A stretch of DNA of 10,619 nt from Bdellovibrio sp. GTDB taxonomy: Bacteria > Bdellovibrionota > Bdellovibrionia > Bdellovibrionales > Bdellovibrionaceae. The position numbers and the translations under genes were made by a program. The DNA lies in contig JAGIAF010000106.1 of NCBI GenBank assembly GCA_017745015.1, positions 1 to 10,619 on the forward strand. The letters are read 5' to 3'. Positions 1 through 6,351 of this stretch are shown one piece after another; within the stretch, counting starts at the first letter, position 1; each line of letters starts with the position of its first letter. Below the pieces are notes generated by a model. The model ran no database searches and was not told the origin of the DNA. It saw only the letters and a program-made list of their open reading frames with translations.

Positions 1-359
1 ATTTTCCATCTCAGTGTTCGATCATCCAAATTGTTCTGATGAAAGAAACCACGGCGCCGCATTTGCGTAAGCCAGTGACTGATCTCTTGCTGTTCGCCAT
101 TCACAGCAAATGCTAAAATCAAGCGACTGACTTGATCGCGACTCATGCAACGCGGATTGGTGTCGAAAGTGTCGCCGTAAGGAGATCGTCTGAATACTCC
201 TGACGAAATTTCCAGGTGCGTTTTGATTCTAGAAATCAACTCTTGGGATTTTGCTTGTTCTCCATTGAGGGCCAGTAACGTCGCTGCCAAACCTGTGCGA
301 TGAGCGGAGTCGCCATTGCTGCCGTCGGCTTGAACGTAAAGACCGTAAGAATCAATCAT
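1..359 (-). CDS. Hypothetical protein, C-terminus beyond left edge
   Basis: The reverse strand is open from an ATG at 359 to the window edge (119 codons seen); the end of the gene is missing. I do not recognise a named family. The first ~30 residues read MIDSYGLYVQADGSNGDSAH and then RTGLAATLLAL. Further on there is DTNPRCMSRDQVSRLILAFA (residues ~71-90). The paired motifs GDSAHRTG and NPR-x-x-SRDQ, with helical Leu/Ala-rich segments between them, resemble a helical-repeat enzyme fold, but this is only an impression. No signal peptide is visible. The frame is open 10 codons upstream of the ATG to a TGA at 390-392, without another ATG, GTG or TTG. No Shine-Dalgarno (SD) sequence precedes the ATG, so a leaderless start or a rarer start codon is possible. 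Codon use and smooth amino-acid composition support a real gene. Confidence 0.7.
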   Translation of the reverse strand, partial: MIDSYGLYVQADGSNGDSAHRTGLAATLLALNGEQAKSQELISRIKTHLEISSGVFRRSPYGDTFDTNPRCMSRDQVSRLILAFAVNGEQQEISHWLTQMRRRGFFHQNNLDDRTLRWK

Positions 360-451
360 CAGAAAATTATCGGCGGTTAAAGCGTACTTTCACTAGGGGG
401 TGTGCGACGAAACAAAGATGTTTCCTAAGCTATGCTTTTCTCGCAAGGGCA

Positions 452-480
452 TGGTCAGCGAAGCGCGAATGAAGTATTCG
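452..480 (+). promoter_or_regulatory. Weak sigma-70-like promoter candidate
   Basis: TGGTCA (452-457, 4/6 to TTGACA), a 17-base spacer and TATTCG (475-480, TAT start only) would put a transcript start near 488, about 23 bases before the ATG at 511. The match is weak. The rest of the 150-base divergent spacer (360-510) shows no other convincing element on the + strand. Confidence 0.25.
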
Positions 481-510
481 ATCTCTTAAACAAAAAACAA
501 GAGGTGAAAT

Positions 511-897
511 ATGAAAGCACTGTTTGCGGCTTTGGGAGTTTTGTCAGTCAGCGTGGTGGCCATGGCGGAACCCGGTTTGACATGTAGTTCGAATGACTCA
601 AAGCTCTCGTTTAATATTGTGGAGGCGAAAGATAAAACGCCAGTCTCATCGAAGCTATTCTATAGAACGGATGCACCTGAAGGTACGGATGGAGTGACTC
701 ATTCATTTGACTTTAAAAACAGTAAAACAAAAAAAGTGATTACTTATTCAAGCGCTGATGGCGAGTTTGTTGTTGTTTTCCAATCAGATAATAACGTGAT
801 TGCTGCGAAAGTGACTGCTGCATCAATGCATGGGAAAGCACAAGCTATGGTGGCAGGTGAAGCCAGCACGATGGATCTTGCCTGTGTCAGAGAATAG
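511..897 (+). CDS. Small secreted protein of unknown function
   Basis: This 128-residue protein has a clear Sec signal peptide: Lys2, a hydrophobic core (residues 3-18) and an A-M-A signal-peptidase I site with cleavage before Glu20, so the mature protein of about 109 residues is exported to the periplasm or outside. The mature part has just two cysteines, C25 near its start and C125 near its end, well placed for one disulfide joining the termini. The middle alternates polar and hydrophobic residues as in a small beta-sandwich; there is no lipobox, helix bundle or repeat. I recognise no family. The start is set by the SD AGAGGTG ending about 5 bases before the ATG. The gene stands alone: a divergent gene lies upstream and an intrinsic terminator follows directly (931-967), so it is probably monocistronic. 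Confidence 0.85.
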   Translation: MKALFAALGVLSVSVVAMAEPGLTCSSNDSKLSFNIVEAKDKTPVSSKLFYRTDAPEGTDGVTHSFDFKNSKTKKVITYSSADGEFVVVFQSDNNVIAAKVTAASMHGKAQAMVAGEASTMDLACVRE

Positions 898-930
898 TTA
901 TACTTAAAAATGCTCACAATAAGAGCGATA

Positions 931-967
931 AAGCGCCGTCAGCTCAAAGCTACGGCGTTTTTATTTT
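931..967 (+). terminator. Intrinsic terminator after the small secreted protein
   Basis: The arms CGCCGT (934-939) and ACGGCG (952-957) pair, with an inner AGCT/AGCT stem (941-944 / 948-951) around a CAA loop and a one-base C bulge at 940. Outer G-T and A-T pairs extend the stem to 931-960. It runs into TTTTTATTTT (958-967). This is a textbook rho-independent terminator and isolates uvrA from transcription of the upstream gene. Confidence 0.9.
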
Positions 968-996
968 GTGATGCGCCAAGGCGTTTGGCCAGGTTC

Positions 997-1025
997 TTGT
1001 GCCCGCTTCCAGATGGGCATACACT
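997..1025 (+). promoter_or_regulatory. Candidate uvrA promoter giving a leaderless mRNA
   Basis: TTGTGC (997-1002), a 17-base spacer and TACACT (1020-1025, 4/6 to TATAAT) lie between the upstream terminator and the uvrA ATG at 1034. The predicted transcript start (about 1032-1034) falls on the start codon, which would fit the absence of any SD before it. The -35 is poor (3/6), so this is a candidate only. No TTAC-N3-GTAA (the LexA site described for Bdellovibrio bacteriovorus) occurs here. Confidence 0.35.
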
Positions 1026-1033
1026 ATCAGCTT

Positions 1034-3634
1034 ATGTCGCACTCAGAAGATGGAATCATAGTAAAAGGCGCTAAAGAGCATAACTTAAAGAATGTCAGCG
1101 TGACCATTCCTCGCAACAAGATCACGGTCTTCACCGGCTTGAGCGGCAGTGGTAAATCTTCGCTAGCGTTCGATACTGTCTATGCCGAAGGTCAACGCCG
1201 CTACGTTGAAAGTTTATCGGCGTATGCGCGAAACTTCCTTGAGCAACTTAAAAAGCCCGAAGTGGATTCCATCACGGGATTGTCGCCAGCAATTGCCATT
1301 GACCAAAAGTCAGTGAGCAACAATCCGCGTTCTACGGTGGGTACGGTAACCGAGATTTACGATTTCCTTCGCCTGCTTTACGCAAAAGTCGGCATTCCGG
1401 AATGTCCAACCCATCATATTCCTGTCAGCAGCCAAACTCCTCAGCAAATCATCGAAGAGGTTTACAAAAAAGGTAACGGGGCGAAGTTCTATGTCCTGGC
1501 ACCCATGGCTTCGGGTAAAAAAGGGGAGTTCTTAGCAGAGTTCCAACGTTGGGCGAAGAAGGGTTTTGTTAAAGCTAAAGTCGACGGTAAGATGATTGAA
1601 CTCGACAAAGCGACAAAGCTAGCGAAAACCAAAGCCCATGATATCGATCTGGTGGTCGATCAATTAATTCTGAAAGACTCCATGAAGCTGCGTCTTTCAG
1701 AGAGCATCAATACCGCATTGTCCATGGCAAATGGTCGCGTGATGATCGAAACACTCGATGGGGAACGAACAAACTATTCATTGCACTCCGCCTGCCCGCA
1801 GTGCGGTTACAGCTTCCCGGAAATTGAACCAAGAATGTTCAGTTTCAACAATCCGCGCGGTGCCTGCCAAACATGTAACGGCCTAGGCACGATTGACCTT
1901 GTTGAGGAAGAGCAATTTTCTGACGGTGAAGTGGGCGGCAAGAAACTTGATAAAGTCGTTTATAAGTACAAAGGCAAAAAAACTTCTGACGAAGATGAAG
2001 AAGAAGGCGAAGAGCTCGTCTTGCGCGATTGCCCTGATTGTCATGGCACGCGTTTACGTCCTGAAGCTTTGAATATTCGCGTAGGCGGTAAGACCATAGC
2101 TGAGCTGGCTGAAATGAGTTCGGCTGATCTTCGTGATTTTGTGAGCGGCATCAAATGGAAACCCAAAGACCAGATGATCGCCGAAAAAATCATCAAGCAA
2201 ATCACAGATCGCTTGGATTATCTCATCCGCGTGGGGTGTTCGTATTTGTCTATGAGCCGTTCTTCGCGCACCTTATCCGGTGGAGAAGCTCAACGTATCC
2301 GTTTGGCAACTCAAGTGGGCTCAAGTCTTATTGGTGTCTTGTATGTGATGGACGAACCAAGTATTGGATTGCATCCTCGGGATCATCATCGCCTCTTGAA
2401 TATTATTGGTGAATTAAAAGACCGCGGGAATACGATTCTTCTCGTGGAGCATGACGAAGATACGATTCGTTACGCTGACTTCGTCGTGGATCTAGGTCCT
2501 CGCGCAGGTCGCCTGGGTGGCGAGAAAATGGCCCAAGGAACTCCAGAGGAGTTGGAAAACAATCCAAACTCTTTGACGGGTAAATACCTTAAAGGTGAAA
2601 TCCGTGTTCCAGTTCCAAGTGAACGTCGTAAAGGCAATGGCAGCTTCGTCGAATTGATTGGTGCTACAGGCAACAATTTGCAAAACGTAAATTTGAAAAT
2701 CCCCTTGGGGACATTGACGGCGGTTACGGGTGTTTCGGGTTCTGGTAAGAGTACGCTCATCATCGATACGCTTTACAAAATCTTGGCTCAAAAGTTTTAT
2801 AAGGCTTTGGCTGAACCAGCACCGTACAAAAAAATTGAAGGCTTGGATAAGATTGATAAGGTTATTGATATCAATCAGCGTCCCATCGGTCGTACGCCCC
2901 GCTCAACGCCCGCGACCTATGTGGGCTTGTTCCCGATGATTCGTGATTTGTTTGCAAATCTTCCGGATTCAAAGCTTCGAGGTTATGAACCAGGTCGCTT
3001 TAGTTTTAACGTCAAAGGTGGTCGTTGCGAAACCTGTATGGGACACGGCCAAATTCGCGTGGAGATGCACTTCCTAAGTGATGTCTTCGTGACTTGTGAC
3101 GTTTGCCAAGGCAAACGCTACAACCGCGAAACTTTAAATATTAAATACAAATCAAAGTCCATCGCGGATGTTCTGGATATGAGCGTCGGGGAGGCTTTGG
3201 AATTTTTTAAAAACCATTCACAGATCTATCGCAAACTTGAAACGCTTCATCGCGTTGGTTTGGATTACATGACTCTGGGTCAAAGCTCGACAACGTTGTC
3301 AGGTGGTGAGGCTCAGCGAGTGAAGCTCTCTAAAGAGCTTTCTCGTCGCGGTACGGGTAAAACTTTATACATCCTCGATGAGCCGACAACGGGCTTGCAC
3401 TTTGACGACGTTCGTAAGCTTGTCGAATTGCTTCAAGAACTAGCAGATCAAGGAAATACTGTTCTCGTGATCGAGCATGCCATGGAAGTCGTTAAGACTG
3501 CGGATCATGTCATTGATTTAGGACCCGATGGCGGTAAGCACGGCGGTCGTATTGTGGCCACTGGCACCCCGGAAGAAGTAACAAAAGTTAAGGAAAGCGA
3601 GACTGGAAAGTTCTTGAAAAAGATCCTTAAATAG
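1034..3634 (+). CDS. uvrA: UvrABC excinuclease subunit A, short insertion domain
   Basis: This is the damage-recognition ATPase of nucleotide excision repair; as a dimer with UvrB it scans DNA in the cytoplasm and loads UvrB. From the ATG at 1034 it is 866 residues. First ABC module: Walker A GLSGSGKSS (K41), UvrB-binding region about 117-250, zinc cysteines C254/C257/C278/C281, signature LSGGE (414-418) and Walker B ending DEPSIGLH (440-447). Second module: Walker A GVSGSGKST (K572), zinc finger C665/C668/C688/C691, signature LSGGE (755-759) and DEPTTGLH (782-789). All catalytic motifs are intact. It is about 75 residues shorter than E. coli UvrA (940), and the whole deficit lies between C281 and C333, where the insertion domain is reduced to about 51 residues including the acidic run SDEDEEEGEE. 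An in-frame GTG at 968 would start inside the upstream terminator's T tract, so 1034 is preferred; GIIVKGAKEHNLKNV at residues 7-21 is the normal UvrA N-terminus. No SD is visible. Probably co-transcribed with the next gene. Confidence 0.97.
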   Translation: MSHSEDGIIVKGAKEHNLKNVSVTIPRNKITVFTGLSGSGKSSLAFDTVYAEGQRRYVESLSAYARNFLEQLKKPEVDSITGLSPAIAIDQKSVSNNPRSTVGTVTEIYDFLRLLYAKVGIPECPTHHIPVSSQTPQQIIEEVYKKGNGAKFYVLAPMASGKKGEFLAEFQRWAKKGFVKAKVDGKMIELDKATKLAKTKAHDIDLVVDQLILKDSMKLRLSESINTALSMANGRVMIETLDGERTNYSLHSACPQCGYSFPEIEPRMFSFNNPRGACQTCNGLGTIDLVEEEQFSDGEVGGKKLDKVVYKYKGKKTSDEDEEEGEELVLRDCPDCHGTRLRPEALNIRVGGKTIAELAEMSSADLRDFVSGIKWKPKDQMIAEKIIKQITDRLDYLIRVGCSYLSMSRSSRTLSGGEAQRIRLATQVGSSLIGVLYVMDEPSIGLHPRDHHRLLNIIGELKDRGNTILLVEHDEDTIRYADFVVDLGPRAGRLGGEKMAQGTPEELENNPNSLTGKYLKGEIRVPVPSERRKGNGSFVELIGATGNNLQNVNLKIPLGTLTAVTGVSGSGKSTLIIDTLYKILAQKFYKALAEPAPYKKIEGLDKIDKVIDINQRPIGRTPRSTPATYVGLFPMIRDLFANLPDSKLRGYEPGRFSFNVKGGRCETCMGHGQIRVEMHFLSDVFVTCDVCQGKRYNRETLNIKYKSKSIADVLDMSVGEALEFFKNHSQIYRKLETLHRVGLDYMTLGQSSTTLSGGEAQRVKLSKELSRRGTGKTLYILDEPTTGLHFDDVRKLVELLQELADQGNTVLVIEHAMEVVKTADHVIDLGPDGGKHGGRIVATGTPEEVTKVKESETGKFLKKILK

Positions 3635-3651
3635 GGATAGCTGGTGGGTAT

Positions 3652-4683
3652 ATGATGAAATACTTCACCGGCTCCATAATCGTTTCAATTATCGGTCTTA
3701 TTGTCTCCTTCTTTATCGGCCAATACTATGGCGGCACGACGAGCGCCGCTTTAGAAGCTCTGTTTATTGCGGCCGTCTTGGCAGTTCTAGAAATTTCCCT
3801 GTCATTTGATAATGCCATCGTTAACGCCACCGTTTTGAAAGATATGACTCCGGTTTGGCGTCATCGTTTCCTAACGTGGGGTATGTTGATCGCAGTGTTC
3901 GGGATGCGCTTGGTATTCCCGTTGGCCATCGTCAGCTTCGTGGGTCATGTGAACCCATGGGAAGCATTGGTCATGGCGGCCTCTCGTCCCGATGAATATG
4001 CGAAGTTAATGTTGTCAGCACATTTAGAAGTGGCGGCCTTTGGTGGATCGTTCCTTTTGATGGTGGCGTTGAGCTACTTCTATGATGCCGAAAAAGTGGA
4101 ACACTGGATTGGTTTCATTGAAAAACCAGTAGCCTTCTTGGGTCGCGTGGAAGCAATTGAAATCGCTGTAGCCTTGATCTTGTTGATCGTTGTCAGCCAA
4201 TTTATGCCACAACAAGAAGAGTCCTATGCGTTCTTGAAAGCCGGTCTTGCCGGAGTGGTGACTTACGTTGTTGTCGATGGCATCGGCGCCTTTATGGAGG
4301 CCTCTGAAGATACGATGCACAACATTCACCGTGCGAGTGCGGCAAGTTTCTTATATTTAGAAGTTCTAGATGCTTCGTTCAGTTTCGACGGCGTTGTCGG
4401 TGCTTTTGCGATCACACACAACTTGTTCATCATCATGGTGGGCTTGAGTATCGGTGCCTTCTTCGTAAGAAGTTTGACGATCATGTTCGTTGAAAAAGAA
4501 GCCTTGGCGAAGTTTGCCTACCTTGAGCACGGCGCTTTCTATGCGATCGGTGTTTTGGCGATGGTGATGTTGTCCGCTCCATTCCTGCACATCCCTGAAT
4601 GGGTGACAGGGCTGTCTGGTGCCGCAATCATTATTGCGTCGTTCCTGTTCTCTTTGAAGAAGGGTCCCACAGAATCTGCATAA
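3652..4683 (+). CDS. DUF475 / TerC-like integral membrane protein
   Basis: This 343-residue (or 342 from the second ATG at 3655) polytopic inner-membrane protein has about 9-10 hydrophobic segments. The diagnostic parts are two related acidic motifs inside membrane segments: EISLSFDNAIVNA (47-59) and EVLDASFSFDGVVGAFAIT (237-255). These match the DUF475 family, a distant relative of TerC/Alx proteins in which the intramembrane acidic residues are thought to handle metal ions, Mn2+ for some TerC members. Metal export is therefore a reasonable inference, not a demonstrated function. The gene begins 17 bases after the uvrA stop with GGTGGG (3643-3648) as SD, better spaced for the ATG at 3655. 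The short gap and absence of a terminator suggest an operon with uvrA. The last 53 bases overlap the convergent EamA gene. Confidence 0.88.
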   Translation: MMKYFTGSIIVSIIGLIVSFFIGQYYGGTTSAALEALFIAAVLAVLEISLSFDNAIVNATVLKDMTPVWRHRFLTWGMLIAVFGMRLVFPLAIVSFVGHVNPWEALVMAASRPDEYAKLMLSAHLEVAAFGGSFLLMVALSYFYDAEKVEHWIGFIEKPVAFLGRVEAIEIAVALILLIVVSQFMPQQEESYAFLKAGLAGVVTYVVVDGIGAFMEASEDTMHNIHRASAASFLYLEVLDASFSFDGVVGAFAITHNLFIIMVGLSIGAFFVRSLTIMFVEKEALAKFAYLEHGAFYAIGVLAMVMLSAPFLHIPEWVTGLSGAAIIIASFLFSLKKGPTESA

Positions 4684-5557
4684 CTGAAGCGAGCAGAATA
4701 ATCACAGCGCCGAAGCCTTGAAAGAGGTTCAGGCGCTCGCTCAGTAACAAGAATCCAAACAGCGCGGCAAAGGGCGATTCCAATAGGAAGATCATGCTGG
4801 CCGTCGCATCCGACAAAGTCTTCTGCGCGCGAATCTGAATTGAAAACGCGATAATGCTTGAACCCAATCCTAAAACTAAGACTCCCAGCCACGGCATCCA
4901 GGATGAAGATGTGACCGTGATATTATCTTGAGTTAACAGCAGGGGAGACAGCACCAAGAGTGCCCAAATAGATTGGAAATTGTTAAAGCGAAAGGCATTA
5001 CCCACTTTGCTTGAAACTTTTCCGATATAGATAATATGGAAAGACGCTACAAACGCACAGGCAAGGGTCCACAGATCTCCAACATTCACGTGATCGACTT
5101 TTCCATCCATCAACATGAACGTTCCAAACAATGCAAAAATCGCCAGAGCATAGTTTTTTGCAGTGCTGGGTGTTTTGAAAATCACCGCATTGATGATGGG
5201 CACAAGGATGACGTAAAGGCTGGTGATGAATCCGCTCTTAGTCGCTGTGGTGTATTTTAAACCGATAGTCTGCAGTAACAGCAATCCACCCAAGAGAGCT
5301 CCCGCTGGGAACGCGCGCTTGAAGTCAGCCCAAGCTGTGCTTAAGCGAGGACCGCGCAAAACCAAATAAAGAATTTCACCTAAAGCGGAAGCGACAATGA
5401 AACGATAAACCAGAGTTTCAGTGGGAGTGAAGGAGCCAAGAGCCCAGACGGTAGCGATAAAGCCGAAGCCCCACAGGGCTCCAGCTAAGATCAATTCAAG
5501 GGCCGCACGATTTTTAGTCAAATGCTTCAGCCCAGATGCGAGACTTGTCGATACCAT
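4631..5557 (-). CDS. EamA/DMT-superfamily transporter
   Basis: This inner-membrane permease of the drug/metabolite transporter superfamily (10-TMS, duplicated EamA type) has about 308 residues. The first half opens with LILAGALWGFGFIATVWALG, the usual EamA W-G-x-x-F motif in TM1, and contains TTATKSGFITSLYVILVPII. The second half starts near GDLWTLACAFVASFHIIYIG and ends with LESPFAALFGFLLLSERLN, the classic E-P/S-x-x-A-x-x-x-x-x-x-L-x-E motif. The substrate cannot be told from sequence; amino acids and metabolites are typical of relatives. Start: a TTG (5560) and an ATG (5557) are adjacent, both inside the 3' end of the flavoprotein gene; a TTG at 5521 would remove most of the overlap (8 bases left) and keep TM1. 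None has a strong SD, so translational coupling with the upstream gene is likely. Its 3' end overlaps the convergent DUF475 gene. Confidence 0.88.
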   Translation of the reverse strand: MVSTSLASGLKHLTKNRAALELILAGALWGFGFIATVWALGSFTPTETLVYRFIVASALGEILYLVLRGPRLSTAWADFKRAFPAGALLGGLLLLQTIGLKYTTATKSGFITSLYVILVPIINAVIFKTPSTAKNYALAIFALFGTFMLMDGKVDHVNVGDLWTLACAFVASFHIIYIGKVSSKVGNAFRFNNFQSIWALLVLSPLLLTQDNITVTSSSWMPWLGVLVLGLGSSIIAFSIQIRAQKTLSDATASMIFLLESPFAALFGFLLLSERLNLFQGFGAVIILLASVMQILWDPSSKRTGTTQ

Positions 5558-6236
5558 CAACTTCGATCAGCTGATGTTTTACTTCTTTGATCATGCCGCC
5601 GTTCCCACACATGTAGAATGTTGTGGGAACATTTTTGTAGTCAAATTCAGCAATGAAGTTTTGGATGTAGCCTTTTTTGCCAGTCCAAGAATCTTGAGGA
5701 CGGCTCAAGACGAATTCGTATTTGAAATTTGGAAGTTCTTTTTCAAGAGCATCCAATTCTGGCTTGTAGTACATGTCTTTTTCAGAGCGAACGCCGAAGA
5801 GCATACGGTACTTCAAATTTGGATACTGCTCTTTTTTAGAGAGCAGATAGCAAATGTGTTGAGAAAGTCCGGTGCCTGTATTCAAGAATACGATTTGCTC
5901 TGTTGGTGGCTCTTGGAAGAAAACTTTTCCGAACGGGCCTGTGAAATTTAAAAGTTCACCGCCCTTCAGAGCCCACACAAACGTCGAGGCAATTCCGTTA
6001 TCAACGAATTTGAAAAGAAGACGGAATCCATTTTTGATGCGGTCATCTGAGGCAATTGAGTAAGCACGTAGGACGGGTTTTGCTTCACCTTGAGGCACGT
6101 GAAGCATCACGAATTGGCCCGCTCGGTAGTTAAATTCTGCTGGAGTTTCAGTTTTGAGGACAAGCTCGCGGACCGTTGGAGTGTGGTCAATAATTTGCTC
6201 GACTCTCATGTGGTGTATTGTGCGTGCGGAAGACAT
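5514..6236 (-). CDS. Ferredoxin-NADP reductase-like flavoprotein
   Basis: This 240-residue cytoplasmic oxidoreductase has the two-domain ferredoxin-NADP+ reductase fold. The N-terminal FAD-binding barrel has RAYS (57-60, the R-x-Y-S/T FAD motif) and GPFG (101-104). The C-terminal NAD(P)-binding domain has TGTGLS (121-126, nucleotide-binding glycine loop) and CGNGGM (211-216). It has no 2Fe-2S cysteine cluster or extra N-terminal domain, so it must pass electrons to or from a separate ferredoxin/flavodoxin or partner. The family's usual G-T-G-I-A-P loop is G-T-G-L-S-Q here, a small deviation from bacterial Fpr. Which nucleotide is used is undecided. The start is fixed by a strong SD, CAAGGAG, 4 bases before the ATG. 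It is the first gene of a (-) pair with the EamA transporter, which begins within its last 44 bases. Confidence 0.88.
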   Translation of the reverse strand: MSSARTIHHMRVEQIIDHTPTVRELVLKTETPAEFNYRAGQFVMLHVPQGEAKPVLRAYSIASDDRIKNGFRLLFKFVDNGIASTFVWALKGGELLNFTGPFGKVFFQEPPTEQIVFLNTGTGLSQHICYLLSKKEQYPNLKYRMLFGVRSEKDMYYKPELDALEKELPNFKYEFVLSRPQDSWTGKKGYIQNFIAEFDYKNVPTTFYMCGNGGMIKEVKHQLIEVDGIDKSRIWAEAFD

Positions 6237-6263
6237 AAAACTCCTTGTGAATTCAAGGAAAGC

Positions 6264-6269
6264 TATAAT
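6264..6269 (+). promoter_or_regulatory. Perfect TATAAT hexamer in a divergent control region
   Basis: TATAAT stands at 6264-6269 between the flavoprotein (-) and the large outer-membrane protein (+). On the + strand, the best -35 (TTGTGA, 6245-6250) is only 13 bases away, too close, so the match may be incidental. On the - strand the same bases read ATTATAGC and could serve as a weak -10 (TATAGC) for the flavoprotein gene, about 25 bases upstream of its ATG, with TTGGAC 18 bases further upstream. Confidence 0.25.
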
Positions 6270-6299
6270 CCGAAAATCCCAGACAGTCCAACAATTTAG

Positions 6300-6313
6300 C
6301 TTGTTACAACAAG
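6300..6313. promoter_or_regulatory. Dyad CTTGTT-AC-AACAAG, possible operator
   Basis: This is a perfect 6+6 inverted repeat with a two-base centre, lying on top of the -35 element proposed for the 678-residue outer-membrane protein. A regulator bound here would block that promoter and would sit about 65 bases upstream of the divergent flavoprotein ATG. No regulator gene is in the window, so an operator role is inferred from position and symmetry only. Confidence 0.35.
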
Positions 6314-6330
6314 GAAGGCTCCCATAAAAT
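6301..6330 (+). promoter_or_regulatory. Sigma-70-like promoter of the large outer-membrane protein
   Basis: TTGTTA (6301-6306, 4/6), an 18-base spacer and TAAAAT (6325-6330, 5/6) predict a transcript start near 6337, leaving a short leader that contains the SD GAGG (6341-6344) before the GTG at 6352. Position and fit are good for a housekeeping promoter. Confidence 0.5.
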
Positions 6331-6351
6331 AAAGCCTAGCGAGGTAATGAC

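Noticed and set aside
968..1033. N-terminal extension of UvrA from a GTG at 968
   Set aside because: The GTG follows immediately on the T tract of the upstream terminator, the extra 22 residues do not resemble UvrA, and normal family sequence begins a few residues after the ATG at 1034.
2155..2939. Open frames of 69-99 codons on both strands inside uvrA
   Set aside because: They overlap conserved ABC-ATPase coding sequence, have no SD or family resemblance, and are shadows of the real frame.
4706..4737. Hairpin AGCGCC ... GGCGCT just after the DUF475 stop as its terminator
   Set aside because: Stem is interrupted, no T run follows on either strand, and it lies within the EamA coding sequence.
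5421..5951. 176-codon + strand frame opposite the flavoprotein and transporter genes
   Set aside because: It is antisense to well-supported coding sequence, is rich in Phe/Val runs typical of a reversed frame, and has no recognisable domain.
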